In this document: positions 44,310 through 55,733 of the stretch, one piece after another
Numbering within the stretch: position 1 is the first letter of the stretch
Layout of the letters: every line of letters starts with the position of its first letter
DNA from: Nannobrachium achirus
Lineage: Eukaryota; Chordata; Actinopteri; Myctophiformes; Myctophidae
DNA length: 64,000 bases
Reading direction: 5' to 3'
Assembly (NCBI GenBank): GCA_963921795.1
Contig: OY997641.1
Span: forward strand, 27,378,035-27,442,034
Made by a program: the position numbers and the translations under genes
Notes under the pieces: model-generated
Told to the model about the DNA's origin: nothing
The model's database searches: none
What the model saw: only the letters and a program-made list of their open reading frames with translations

Positions 44310-45714
44310 ATTCGGTTGTGCTTCAAATGACAGTTTCTTCTGCATGTCAGTGTTGTAGTTGTTGTATCTGTTGACCGTGCCCCAGTGAGGTGCCGTCGAA
44401 TGAATTATGTAACAGGCTGGCCAGGGTTATGCAGGCCACTGCGGGCAACTGAGGGGAAAATGTGCATATGCTGCTACCAAGACAACTGATAACATTAGCC
44501 TCCGTGTTTACATGTTCCGTACCATGTATTTTCCTAGCACTGTGTGCACACGCACGCAGATACGTGTGTGTGTGTACTGTACACTTATAGGGCGTGTGCA
44601 GCTTAATGAGTAACCACAGCGGAGGTAGCTTGTTCCGGCCGGGGCAAAATTCCATAAAGTGGAAGTTGTCTTTACCTACTGACACTGTGTGCAAGGGCAG
44701 GCCGGCGTGTTAATATCGCCAGTCAGTTATAAAAGTCGGACTGAGATAGTTGAATCCCTGCTCTGTCGTCTAACAGGCTAACAGAAAGGACAAACAAATG
44801 TCCCTTTAATAACTTGAACAGGTCAGATCCTCTCAATACACAAACCAGGAATGAAAGTCCAGGGCAAACTAATAAGTGACCCAACTCCCAAAGGCATGCT
44901 GACCACTGTGTGAAGTTTGACCTCTGGCACACAGCACAGTTTAAACATTGAAGCGAATGCTTATACGGATGCTAATGGATTGGCTTGGACTGTCTGCTGC
45001 AGGCCAATCATGGGAACACATTCGGTAAAAGATAAATAAAAATACAAATAAGAAAAATCCCCCTTTTTTCTCCTGTTATGTGTAGAAACAGGAACTCGGT
45101 TTGACCTCTCCCCTATCATCGTACACTTCCTCCCGGGTGCATCCGTGTTTATTCCCACTAACAACAACACTACATGTTCCAGCTAGGATATTTCATATAT
45201 CCCGGTTTTTCAGATATCCACATAGAAAAATATCTAGGTCCACACATCAAAGATATCTAGGTCTAAAATACCTCCACTAGGGGGATAAGAACACACAGAG
45301 TAAAGTCTTCAGAGATATCTGGGTTCCATGCCTACACGGATCCAGTGAATCGGATATTTTTCAATGTCTTCACCTATTTATCCGGTTTCAAAAATATCCA
45401 GTTTCGCTGCCGAAATATCCAGCTTCATGTGGCTGCAAGCCCTAACCGCATTTGACATTTCTAGCTTCAGACATATTCAGCTCTGTGTAGCCGGCACCTT
45501 AGGCAGTGGTGCTGTGCTGTCTTGTGAGATTAGCAGCAGGCTTGCAGTGAGTGCCGAGGTGTTCCTAATAAGCACTCATTAACACTAATGTAACAGCGTT
45601 ACACTAATAAAGACCACAAACAAATAGATCAGTTATCCAGGTAAGTCCATTATGGAATTTCTGGAGCCATTATTAGTTGGGCTAATGTAGTCCTGTGCCT
45701 GGGAATACTCAGTA
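44310..45714. other. No recognised gene
   Basis: Single-copy-looking sequence. Frames at 44347-44694 and 44961-45170 lack domains. A run of AGATATC/GATATCC motifs between 45185 and 45430 is unusual but has no clear period. Confidence 0.4.
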
Positions 45715-46035
45715 GTGGGAAGTTAGCTTTTAGTTACTTTGGAGACTCAGATTATTATTACAAAACACATCAATCCCTCAAACACTAGTTTATTCTTGTG
45801 CTATTCAGAAACAGCTGATCTACAAGCTCAGTGCGTCGTGAGCTTGCAGATCTGCTATTTTTGAAATATTTAGACAAATTCTGAAAAGATTCAGTACTTT
45901 TGCTTTGTTACAGTATCTTTTGATGCCAAAACATTGTGTCAAGTACAATTTTGAATACAAGACTTACGTACCTTTAACAGTCTATTCATATTGTGGTACT
46001 GATACTCAATATCAATGGTTCAGTACTCAACTGTA
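45715..46035. mobile_element. CAGTGGTGG hAT MITE remnant with palindrome
   Basis: AGTAGTGGGAAGTTAGCTTT at the start and TACTGATACTCAATATCAAT near the end are worn family motifs. A shared palindrome is at 45806-45863. Confidence 0.5.
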
Positions 46036-46107
46036 TACTTTGTGTGCTGGTAAAGCTCCCCTGTGGTGTCTCTCCATCTCTCCCTCACTTTGACCTTGCA
46101 GCGCGCA

Positions 46108-46278
46108 CACACACACACGCGCACGCACACACACACTCGCACGCATGCACACACACACACAGCGGGAACAATGGCTGCAGGGAATCCAGGCATGATGGGT
46201 AAACAACACCAGTGCACGGCTAACGTTACGTTTACACACGCAAGACACGTACACAGATATCCTACACACACACGCACG

Positions 46279-46323
<45 letters not shown>

Positions 46324-46527
46324 ACATTTCACACACAGACGGAGAAAGACATTTGTACAATAACACAGGTCTAGCACTCACACAGAGAGGCATTGCACGC
46401 GCCGCACGCACACACAGATCCCAACCCATTACCCCCCCTTGGCCATGACTTCAGTCGCCCTGACAGCACAGTTCAGCTCAAGGAACATAAAGAATTTCAA
46501 GGGTTTGTGCCTGCTTGCAAGAGTGCA

Positions 46528-46587
<60 letters not shown>
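46108..46587. repeat. CA/CGCA and TG arrays
   Basis: (CA)n with CGCA at 46108-46160, (CA)n at 46262-46320 and (TG)n at 46531-46587. The translated frames here are artefacts. Confidence 0.95.
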
Positions 46588-46588
<1 letters not shown>

Positions 46589-47039
46589 GCCGTGAGAGGC
46601 TTCAGCAACTAAATTCCAGGAATACGTCCACATACACAGAACTGTATGCCGTGTAGATGGTGGCTAATGAGCGGTCGTCACATGAGGGCTCTTTCAGGAT
46701 AATTCTCACTAGTAGAGGCCTTAGGAGGGTTCCACGTGCAGTCGTGCACCCCCCTTATTACTTGCGCCCGTCAGACAAACGAGGTGCAAGTATTGCGTTC
46801 AGTTAGATGTTTTTTTTCGTCTGTGGCACACATTTAGTTTTAGTTTGGATTTTTGGTATCCATAGTACCTCTAATATAAAGATATAAAGTGGTCCAACAA
46901 GTCTTTCAATGTTTTTACCCCAATGAGACCTGTTGGATTGCTGGCTGGAACGCCGGTGAGACTGTCTTTCGGAGAATGTGGCACCCTCTGATTTAGAGCT
47001 AGCCCAAAGATAGAGATAGAGATACTAAATACCTGGCGA

Positions 47040-47160
47040 GGGAAAAACACAAATCTCTTCTGGGGGTCCCTGGCACATAACATTTTCAGATTGGGTCCGC
47101 GGCCAACATACCTATAAATTTGGGGGTCCTTGACACTAAAATGTTTGAGAACCACTAGGA
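47040..47160 (+). mobile_element. Right-end fragment of the GGGGGTCCCTGG hAT family
   Basis: TTCTGGGGGTCCCTGGCACA, GGGTCCGCGGCCAACATACC and ATGTTTGAGAACCACTAG match the families at 22070 and 31630. Confidence 0.6.
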
Positions 47161-47621
47161 CAGTAAAACATTTGAGAGACCAGGCATTATGGCACATTAG
47201 GAATCCACTAGTATGGATTCAGGGCCAGGTTTGAGGTTTATGTGTTTCTGGTATTATTGTCCGTGGCTAAACTAAAGTTTGACCAAAATGTCCATCACAA
47301 GCTGGCATAATTATATGGTGATGACGCCATGCCCATGATTTGTGTGTGCTGTTGCATAGCAATTGGTCACAGACACAGCTCACAAAATCCACAGCTCTTG
47401 GGTTATATATGCAGGATCACTTGGTCTCATTTTTAAAAACTGTATTGTGCTCCATCTGCCTTGATTTTCTCATGCAGGACACTCCATTAAAATGGCAGCA
47501 GTCCACATTCAGCTTCATAGAGTGAGTAATGTGAGCCTGAGACAGAGTGAGGTCAGCCTGCCAGGGTGGGAGGTTAGTGCTGTGGTAATGATGTCTGTGC
47601 TGGATCTGTATCCCTGTCCAG

Positions 47622-48046
47622 CGCTAGAAAAACTACTCCCATGTTTTACTTAAGTAGCGATACCACCATGTAGAAGTAAAAGGCCTGTGTTCAAAATGTT
47701 ACTCGAGCGCACTTTCCGACAATACAAATCGCAGTAAAACATCCTGGACTGGTGTGAATGCCGGTAAGAGTGTCCCACTCATACATATCCCCATTCCGAC
47801 ACAATTTCTTTCTCGAAGATAGCCGATCTAACAGCTCAATAAACACGTCGCATCGCAACACGTTGTGGCTGTGGGCTTATAGATCAGCTATTTTCGAATA
47901 GCCAATGAGGCTTAAGTGGTTGACGGACGTTTCATGAAAACCTACAAACTTACATATATTGCAGCTGAGATGTGATGGAGTAGGAGAGATGGTTCACACT
48001 CAAGTACACTTCTTGAGTAGAACTACTTGAGTTACTTTCCGCCAGT
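47622..48046. mobile_element. CAGTGGTGG-type hAT MITE, worn, with palindrome
   Basis: Left CAGCGCTAGAAAAACTACTC, inner TTTACTTAAGTAGCGATACC, right TGAGTTACTTTCCGCCAGTG. The shared palindrome spans 47814-47897 with an enlarged loop. Confidence 0.65.
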
Positions 48047-48234
48047 GGTGTGTGGGAGCAGGAGTGAGGTCAGGCTGCAGGGTGGGAGGTTAGCGGTGTG
48101 GTAATGAGGTGTGTGTGCTGGGATGCTCTCTCTGGAACACTGCTGCACACTCATTAACTGGGGACTATGGCAAACTGCGTGGGTCAAGCACCTTGTGTCA
48201 TCAGCACGGGACATGATTTATATTTGTTGAATGT

Positions 48235-48672
48235 GACACTTTATAACCACCTGCCCACTATACCAAGACATCAGAGACACATACTTCCCACACCCTAAGT
48301 GAGTTTGAAAACATGACCAATTGTGAAAAACTCCCATACCTACTGGGAGAAATCACAACCACCCTAAGGACTACAAACCATGGATTGACATCTAGACCTA
48401 CTGCACATACAGTATGAAACAGAGCTGCTACCTTTAAATGTATTTTGAGAAAAAATAATGCTGCTATTTGTTCCAAAAGCTTTATACCCTGTATACAGTA
48501 TATACAATGTCACAATGCGACATAGCTATGTTTACACAATGTTTTACCCTCTCCAACTGTATATATGTTCCCCATTTTCACTGTTTTTATTTTATTTGTG
48601 ACACTTGCTTTGGCAATGTAAACGTATGTTTTCTCATGCCAATAAAGCTCCTTTGAATTGAATTGAATTGAC
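48235..48672 (+). pseudogene. 5'-truncated LINE: ORF2 C-terminus and 3' tail
   Basis: One frame reads TCPLYQDIRDTYFPHPK and stops at about 48292, matching the 'CPLYxDIRxxYF' end of many LINE ORF2 proteins. A non-coding 3' region follows, ending CATGCCAATAAAGCTCCTTT plus (GAATT)3. The tail recurs at 51010-51105. The 5' boundary is not visible. Confidence 0.65.
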
Positions 48673-48695
48673 GTAATAGCAACCAAAATAACACG

Positions 48696-49210
48696 ATGCC
48701 AGTGTCTGCATGCCGTGTTGACAAAATGTCATAAGGTACCCTTTTAAGATGACCCCAGGCTAGGGTGACCAGACGTCCCGGTTTGGCCGGGACTGTCCCG
48801 TTTTCAAGCTGCGTGTCCCGGTGTCCCGATAAATATCTCTAAAAACATATGATATATGTCCCGGTTTTCAACAATCACTACAAAATTGTCCCTGTTTTTG
48901 CCAGAATTTAAATAATAGTAGCTGTTTTCAGTGGTTGCATAGACATTTATCATGTTCTTTTCATGAAAACATGCTCACCTAACCAATCAGAAAACATGAA
49001 CAAATGCATTGCGTGTATGTGCGCATGCACGAACGTTAGAGAATGGGCACGCGCATGCGCGGTAACGTGTGCATTGCTTTGAGGGTCTCGGTTTTAGGCA
49101 ACAGTGGTTCACGTCTCGGTTTGAGTGGCTGAAAATATGGTCACCCTATGCCAGTGTCTGCATACCGTGTTGACAAAATGTTATAAGGTACCCTTTTAAG
49201 ATGACCCCCA
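48696..49210. mobile_element. TAGGGTGACC element between 62-bp direct repeats
   Basis: The element 48761-49148 starts TAGGGTGACCAGACGTCCCG and ends ATATGGTCACCCTA (inverted tips). It is enclosed by a direct repeat beginning ATGCCAGTGTCTGCATGCCG at 48696 and ATGCCAGTGTCTGCATACCG at 49148, both running through AAGGTACCCTTTTAAGATGA. The repeats differ at few positions. Inside are variants of GTCCCGGTTT and GCGCATGCGCG. Confidence 0.7.
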
Positions 49211-49488
49211 GACTCCACTATGCTGCTCTGATTCTGATGCTCTATTCCAAATAATTGGCAGAACAATGATATTGCAATGACAATGTAACGATAAAATGAA
49301 GACAATCGTAATGTGTTTTCTTTTTAAACCTTGAAAAATGTGTTGTGATACAAGCAAGCTTGTAAAACTGATATTTTCGTTGAACCTATTGTTCCCTTCT
49401 TTCGCTGAATGATCGCCAATCACGACATGCCCCGAATAGGGATGCTAGGGTTCATGTGGTTAAGGATGACGATGTCAGTTGGTCAGTC

Positions 49489-49521
49489 TGTCCGTCCGTC
49501 CGTCCGTCCGTCCGTCCGTCC
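49489..49521 (+). repeat. (GTCC)n microsatellite
   Basis: About eight GTCC units. Confidence 0.95.
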
Positions 49522-49668
49522 TTAGACTCGGACCGAAGCCGAAAACCCTTACCAAATGATTTATTTTTTTATATCATTTTATACATTCTAAAAACAAACA
49601 ATCAAACAAATCTAATAAAATCCATAAATATATATAACAAAAATATATACGGTAATTAATAAGTAGTG

Positions 49669-49788
49669 AAAATATACAAGTTCGCAGGAGTGAACTGACG
49701 CAGTGTGTGCTTGTAAATCTGCTATCTTCACTAGTCTGGGACTGGGGCCTCTCTTTCGGGCCTCGACCTGAAGAGTTTGGGAACCCCT
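49669..49788 (+). mobile_element. Right half of 'GGGTCGGGACCCATTTG' hAT MITE
   Basis: AGTAGTGAAAATATACAAG starts a worn shared palindrome (49666-49732). CACTAGTCTGGGACTGGGG and GTTTGGGAACCCCTG follow as in the relatives. The left end is lost. Confidence 0.6.
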
Positions 49789-50274
49789 GCCCTAGATGTT
49801 GAACCCCACTACTGATTTTGATCACCTTATCAGGGCCACCATTTAAATAATGCAACATCCTCTCTGCCCCCGCCTGCACACGTGCGTTTAATCTTATCTG
49901 TGGAAACATACAATTACCAGCGGGGAGTGGGTCACGATCATTTTGATGAGGACCCGATCTGGCAGGCGGCGAGGCGATAAGATCCCATTTCACGGTATAA
50001 AGGTATTGTGGAGCTACTGTTACTGCAGCCGAGCAGCGTCTCCGTTTACAGGACAGTTTTCCAGCAGAATGCTATGTCATCAACTACTGTTGCATGATAC
50101 AGGCCTGGCCCGGGGAACAGATCAAACACGCCCTCTAGTCTCTCTATAATTACCTTATCTGATGTGGAAAGCCTAGTGAGATACCTGTGTCTGCCTAGTC
50201 GGAACACGGTACTGCGCTGAATGTTGTTGGATTCTTTCTGAGATGCTATAGTGCCTGTTTCCCACTCCCTGCCG

Positions 50275-50275
<1 letters not shown>
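49789..50275. other. No recognised feature
   Basis: Plain sequence. Confidence 0.4.
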
Positions 50276-50324
<49 letters not shown>

Positions 50325-50579
50325 AGGTGTGCATGTGCTTGTATTACTAAACCAAGCATAGTGGAATTTGAGGAATAGACATTGACGATTTTCCTGGTCC
50401 TCACAAGCTAAATGGTTGTTTTATGATTGAAAGAGTAATTGAACTAGGTCTACAATTACGAGAAGCCTGAGGTTGGGGTTAGGATTAAACGTGGAAGATA
50501 GGTTTGATTTATACTTAGTTATGCATCAGTGTCGGTAAAGGTCAAAATGACATTCATTCGCTGTATTAATACAAGGGTG

Positions 50580-50671
<92 letters not shown>

Positions 50672-50964
50672 TGTGCGTGCGTGTGTGTGTTGGGGAGGGG
50701 AGTGAGGAAATGATGAAGAAGGGAAAACATTAGGTGACATGAGGAGGATAATGGTGACACTCTGAGGTGTGGAAGACGCAGTGGAGACGGCGGGGTTGAA
50801 AGAGTACAAGAGGTGCAAGGATGACAGAGTGTGGAGAGAGAGGAGGGCTAATGAAGAGGTGTCAGAGACAGCTGGGAGGATGTGAAGGAAGCTAGGATGG
50901 ATGGAGGGAGGAGGGAGGACAGATGTGCCGCGGGGGCTGGCCGTGGCCTTTATGGCCCTACTGC

Positions 50965-51006
<42 letters not shown>
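50276..51006. repeat. TGCG, GT and GA arrays
   Basis: (GT)n(TGCG)n at 50276-50322, about 50 GT units at 50583-50690, and (GA)n at 50967-51006. Between them is purine-rich sequence with no coding signal. Confidence 0.93.
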
Positions 51007-51008
<2 letters not shown>

Positions 51009-51009
51009 A

Positions 51010-51105
51010 TAGTGACTTTCTATTTTATTTTTGACACTTGCTTTGGCAATGTAAACATAGGTTTTCTCATGCCAATAAAGCTCCCTTTGAATTGATTTGA
51101 ATTTA
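51010..51105 (+). mobile_element. LINE 3'-tail fragment
   Basis: GACACTTGCTTTGGCAATGT and CATGCCAATAAAGCTCCCTT match the tail at 48590-48672, ending in GAATTGATTTGAATT. Confidence 0.75.
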
Positions 51106-51140
51106 GTGAAGGAAGTTAGGGGGTAACAGTTCACTTAGGG

Positions 51141-51510
51141 CAGTGGTTCTCAACCTTTTCAGGCCGCAACCCCCAAAATAACCATAGTTTAACTGGGGAC
51201 CCCACACCCTGACGAGCACTAAGAGTTGAGGCATTACATTTTGTATAACGTGAGCATGTAGTTCGGCTATTTTCAAAATTTCTGCCTCTAATATTTGACA
51301 TTTTGGCCAATGTTTAATTTGTCATTTCAGAGGTATTAAAAAGTCCTTGAATTGTCACTTTATAAATGTGCTATACACTTGAACTTTATGTTGGTTTGTT
51401 TACTGTTGAGTGAGAAAACAGTGTTGCACAGTAAGTTAATCATCTGGGGACCCCCCAAAATGATTTGGGGACTCCCTTGGGGGTCCCGTACCACAGGTTG
51501 AGAACCTCTG
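51141..51510. mobile_element. hAT MITE (CAGTGGTTCTCAACC)
   Basis: Left CAGTGGTTCTCAACCTTTTC, right CCACAGGTTGAGAACCTCTG (inverted). One palindrome arm (GTGAGCATGTAGTTCGGCTATTTTC) remains at 51247-51271. The 8-bp flanks do not match. Confidence 0.75.
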
Positions 51511-51788
51511 TGGGTGTGTTGGGTGGCGGTGTGGGAGTGGGGGTGGAGGGTGGAGGGTTGAAAATAATAAATTGATTGGAGAACAAAAGAAGCTTCCGCT
51601 GCCGGAACTAAAAGGCAACGATGCAAATGGATTCAAATCAATGCTGCTCGTTTCTGTCAAAGAGCAAAAAAACACTGAATTTCACTTGACACGAAAAAAA
51701 GCAAAGGCAGCGAAAATGTAGACCACCCTTGCCGATAAATGCCACGGGACCTGGACAGAGAAAAAGACTTGAGGCAATTTGAGTGTTC

Positions 51789-51814
51789 GTGCGCGCGCGC
51801 GCGCGCGCGCGCGC

Positions 51815-51853
<39 letters not shown>

Positions 51854-51861
51854 TGTGTGCG

Positions 51862-51908
<47 letters not shown>
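51789..51908 (+). repeat. (CG)n-(TGCG)n-(TG)n compound array
   Basis: About 14 CG units, then TGCG, then TG. Strictly alternating, so strongly Z-DNA-prone, and an unusual CpG concentration for a vertebrate. Confidence 0.95.
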
Positions 51909-51909
<1 letters not shown>

Positions 51910-52253
51910 GTAAATTACTATGCTTGAGAGGGCCAAATGTTTCCACACAAGGATATTAGAATATGTATAAGAATCGTTGAGGGGAATATTTTCCTGGCTC
52001 TCGAGAGAAACACGGTAGTTGTTTTATGGTTAGAACTGATTTGGGGAGTTAGGGGTACAATTTGGAAAATATTGATCTAAACCTAGTTTGTGTGTGTGTG
52101 CGGTGGTGGTGATTTTGGGCGTGAAGGTGACGAGACTGACGCACTTATAGCATAATAGTGATTAGGAGGAGTGACCCAGGGAAGACATAGCGAGTAATTC
52201 GCATTCAGGGAGAGTAATTAAAGGGACACAGCTGGGGCTGTCGGCCTAGAACA

Positions 52254-52405
52254 GTGGTTCTCAATCTCTATATGCTCACAACTATTTTCACAATTTCTGC
52301 CTCTAATATTTGACAATTTGGCTAATGCAGGGGTCTTCAACAGGGGGTCCGGGACCCCTAGGGGGTCCTCAGAGTTACTACAGGGGGGCCGCCAAATCTT
52401 TGTGT
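52254..52405 (+). mobile_element. Two abutting hAT end fragments
   Basis: A deleted CAGTGGTTCTCAATCTC copy (52254-52326) contains only TATGCTCACAACTATTTTC of the palindrome. CAGGGGTCTTCAACAGGGGG (about 52328-52405) is a reversed right end of the family at 19698/58814. Confidence 0.6.
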
Positions 52406-52549
52406 GACTAGTAGGTATAGACAGATCAAGTGGTTAGTGCTGGGGTGATAATTCCTTCATGTGTACTGCTGCATGCCGGCTGCTCTGGATTCATGGCTGT
52501 GGAAAGATACAGTTGCTGTTGCATCTCTGTCTCGACTTTATATGTATTT

Positions 52550-52730
52550 TTTTCCGTACATTAGTGCCCTACTTCATCGTACGAAAACTGTCGCACAAAA
52601 GTAGTGAAAATAGCAGAACTACAAACTCACAACTCGTCATGACCTTGCAGATCCGGCATTTTTCACAAGCTTTAAATGTTTTTCAAATCATAATAAAAAA
52701 GGAACCGTTTGGACATACAAGGTTTCCCCC
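52550..52730. mobile_element. CGTCGTTGTCGGG MITE, left end eroded
   Basis: TGCCCTACTTCATCGTACGA and AACTGTCGCACAAAAGTAGTG lead into a worn shared palindrome (52605-52671). AAACCGTTTGGACATACAAGGTTTCC-like sequence (to about 52728) is the right arm. This copy keeps AGT directly before AGTGAAAA. Confidence 0.6.
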
Positions 52731-52761
52731 CAGCATATGTGGATGTTTGCTCACCTCCTGC

Positions 52762-52851
<90 letters not shown>
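52762..52851 (+). repeat. (CA)n microsatellite
   Basis: About 45 CA units. Confidence 0.97.
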
Positions 52852-52855
<4 letters not shown>

Positions 52856-53381
52856 CATCGATAGGTTAGAGCCCACACTCCCACAATATGTAATGAAAAC
52901 AATGTGTCTGTGAGCGTGTGTGCGTGTGTATCATGTCATGTGCGAGTGCCCTATGGATGCAGCATTGTGTGTGTTTATGTGTGTGCGCGTGCGTGCTTGT
53001 GCACGCGCACGCACGTGTGAGTGTTTCTTAATGGATGCGGTCACGCACCAGCAGATATTCATCTACCTTTAAATGAGATTGTGCAAAGCTTTTAAGATGG
53101 CTTTATAAAGCGTCCATGTTGGAGTGCACATCCATTGGGCTGCTTATCATCGCCGCTGTCACAGGCACCAAATTGGATCTTGTCAGTTTGTCTTTTACGA
53201 TCATAATTTCAGTATCTGACGCAGATCAGTAACCGGAACGGTGGGCACTTTTATTTTCTTCGGAAGTCTATAGCCACTAGGTTCGGGATCATTTCGTTTT
53301 TTTTTTCTACTATTGGGATCCTTAACCGATTCACTGTTAACCGATTCCTTAACAGTCCCTTTAACGTTTATGCATTCAAAA
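52852..53381. other. No confident gene; small minus-strand frame
   Basis: A minus-strand frame at 53201-53389 (62 codons) contains the basic stretch NSRKKKRNDPEPSGYRLPKK and continues into the hAT element. It could be an old transposon or exon piece; I recognise no family. Confidence 0.3.
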
Positions 53382-53725
53382 TAGGGCATTAACGACTTGT
53401 GATTTTTGGAAGTCGACTCGACTCAGTAAAGAGTTGAGTTGAAGTCGACTTAATTGTTTGATGACGTCATCACACTGTGCATGAACGGGGAGGACAAAAC
53501 CCGAAAACCTGTGCTCAATTCCATTAAGGAGAGAATCATTCTGTCCTTGACAATAAGCAATCCTACGGTTTGAATGCTGTACACACATGGAGCAAAAATA
53601 ATGATGAAAAAATACATTTTTAGCTTGTTTTTAGTTTTTTTAGACTTTCGACTTTCCCTGGTGGGAGTCGACTTGTGTAATGAAGTTGACTGAGTCCACT
53701 TGTCGACTTTTTGGTTAATGCCCTA
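53382..53725. mobile_element. hAT element (TAGGGCATTAAC) with perfect 8-bp duplication
   Basis: Left TAGGGCATTAACGACTTGTG and right TTTTTGGTTAATGCCCTA are inverted. ATTCAAAA is exactly repeated at 53374-53381 and 53726-53733. Several GTCGACT motifs recur inside. Length 344 bp. Confidence 0.9.
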
Positions 53726-54124
53726 ATTCAAAATAAAAAGAATAATACGATTGCAACATTCACAATTCAGTGACATCGAGGTGCCCAGAGTTCTCAGGTG
53801 CCCACTGTTCCTGTGGCTGTGTGTTTTGAATTCTGCCCCATGGTATTATGTGTCACTACCACTCGTTTGCACTCAAGGTATAGCAAGCAGTTCCCACAAC
53901 ACCACCTTTGTATTTATTTATGCAAATATATCCAACCTCACCCTCAACCTGAGGCATTATTGCGACTAACAGGTTGTGTGACTGTGAATATAGGATACTG
54001 GACTTTGGGCGATATGACTTCAAATCATGAAGTCATATCATGATTATTTCAAACCTTTTCCTCGATGACAACTAGTGAACAATTACATGTATATATCTAT
54101 GTACATATATATATATTTGTTTAA

Positions 54125-54530
54125 GTGAAAATAGACGATCAACAAACTCACAACTCATTGTGATTGCCCACATGGTTGCGAATTGCTAGGATACTGCATG
54201 GACACTCCCAAATGCCGTCAACAAACCTTTGAACTAGCCAGTGAAATTAATCAGTATTGAGCAAATCCATGGCCTATTTCTCACCTAAAATGATATCAGA
54301 ATTCTTTTTTTCTTTCTTGGTTCTATTTACAGATGAAATAGAGATTGTTTCCAGAATTCACCCTGCATGCATGCAATGCATACCCACAAGAGAAGATTTG
54401 AAAATGTGGTGAAAATGTCTAAATTATTCCACATTTTTCACAATTCAGGATTTTTCTAAATGTTTGAAGAATAGCCGATGTACATGTGTGTACTGTACAA
54501 CGTGCGCTGTAGAGTGGCTATTTTCAAATA
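54125..54530. repeat. Two worn shared-palindrome copies
   Basis: A half copy (AGTGAAAATAGACGATCAAC) lies at 54125-54160. A shortened full copy (GAATAGCCGATGTACATGTG / AGAGTGGCTATTTTCAAAT) lies at 54467-54530. A hAT right end CACTTTGAGAACCACTGG is at 54584-54602. Confidence 0.55.
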
Positions 54531-54659
54531 TAGTTAAAATGGTTAAACTGTGTAAAGTAAACGGATGGGACCCTCCCCAAAACCCACTTTGAGAACCACT
54601 GGTTGAGAAGTGAGTAGTCGAGTATCGAATCAAGTTGAGTTGATACCATGCAGTGGAAA

Positions 54660-54850
54660 TTCGATTAAAGCCCCGTGCACACTGGGCCGATCCCGGGGCC
54701 GATTCCCCCGGGGCCGATTGTCGGGATGATCCCCGGGAAAATCGTTCGGTCGGCCCCGGAATCGGTCTTCACTCTGAACGGTACCCCGACACGAACGGAT
54801 TATGTTAATTAGTTTTTTATGACATCGGGACTCGTCGGGAGCGCTCACGA
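54660..54850 (+). mobile_element. GC-rich transposon end, family uncertain
   Basis: GCCCCGTGCACACTGGGCCG begins a block of overlapping CCCGGGGCCGATT motifs. The opening resembles 'CACACTG' termini of Harbinger-type elements. No matching right end is seen. Confidence 0.35.
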
Positions 54851-55733
54851 TAATATCAAAAAAGCTTGATATTGTCGGGTCATCGGGTAGGAATCCTTTA
54901 CAATTAATGTCGTCTGAATGAGCCCACGGGATTGCTTCAGATTATATGAAGCCAGCTCTTCCCTTTTTTTTAGGCTGCGCAGAGTGTACACCTCACAATA
55001 GAATAGCCTACACTTTTATTATTATTATTACCTACTTACTTTTTACTTTAGCCTACTTTCTCCCTAAAATGTTGTAATCACTTGTTCAAAAACGTTATGG
55101 CCTATAGCGTTCTTTTTTCCCCTTTTTTTTTCTTCTGCGCAGTCATTTGGCGGAGTTGAAGTTCTCTTCTGCTCTATCTTGCTATATAGACATAGCCTAT
55201 GCTCATGTCTGTGTAATGTCTGGCTGGTTGCTGGTTAAAATGGTGGTTGATGCTACTATGCCACATTATTCATATAATGTAATACTCAAGAGACATTCCA
55301 TTGCATTCCTTTATTTTTTTTTTACTTTTACGCGCGGGCTGCGGGCACGTCATTGCGTCTCTCGTGCTGTCAGTTTGTTCATTGGTCCTCAAAGAGGACC
55401 GCCAGTCCTTGGGGAGTTCCAGGGGGTCCCCAGCTAAATGATATTGAGGAACCTAGGCCTGTCCCTATTCTATATGCTTGGATGAGGTGGTGGGACAGTA
55501 AAAAAAAGCGAGAGGGTTAAACTTTTTTTTTTCTGCGACTGCACGCACACAACGGCGAGGTTTGGACATTCATAATTGCTATTAGCTGATTTGTATAGTG
55601 AATGAAATCATACTGGACGACTGCATTATTATGCCCTTCTTAACTATGCGTAAAAGGTAGGCTATACAATTTACACCGGCTACCAGAGGAGCGAGACGCG
55701 CGCTGGGATCCTTTCCACTTTAAACTTTTATCA

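Noticed and set aside
51141-51510. 8-bp target duplication for this hAT copy
   Set aside because: ACTTAGGG and TGGGTGTG do not match, so the insertion is either old or its right end belongs to another copy.
53201-53389. 62-codon minus-strand frame with a basic stretch
   Set aside because: It runs into a hAT element and matches no family I know; kept only as a note.
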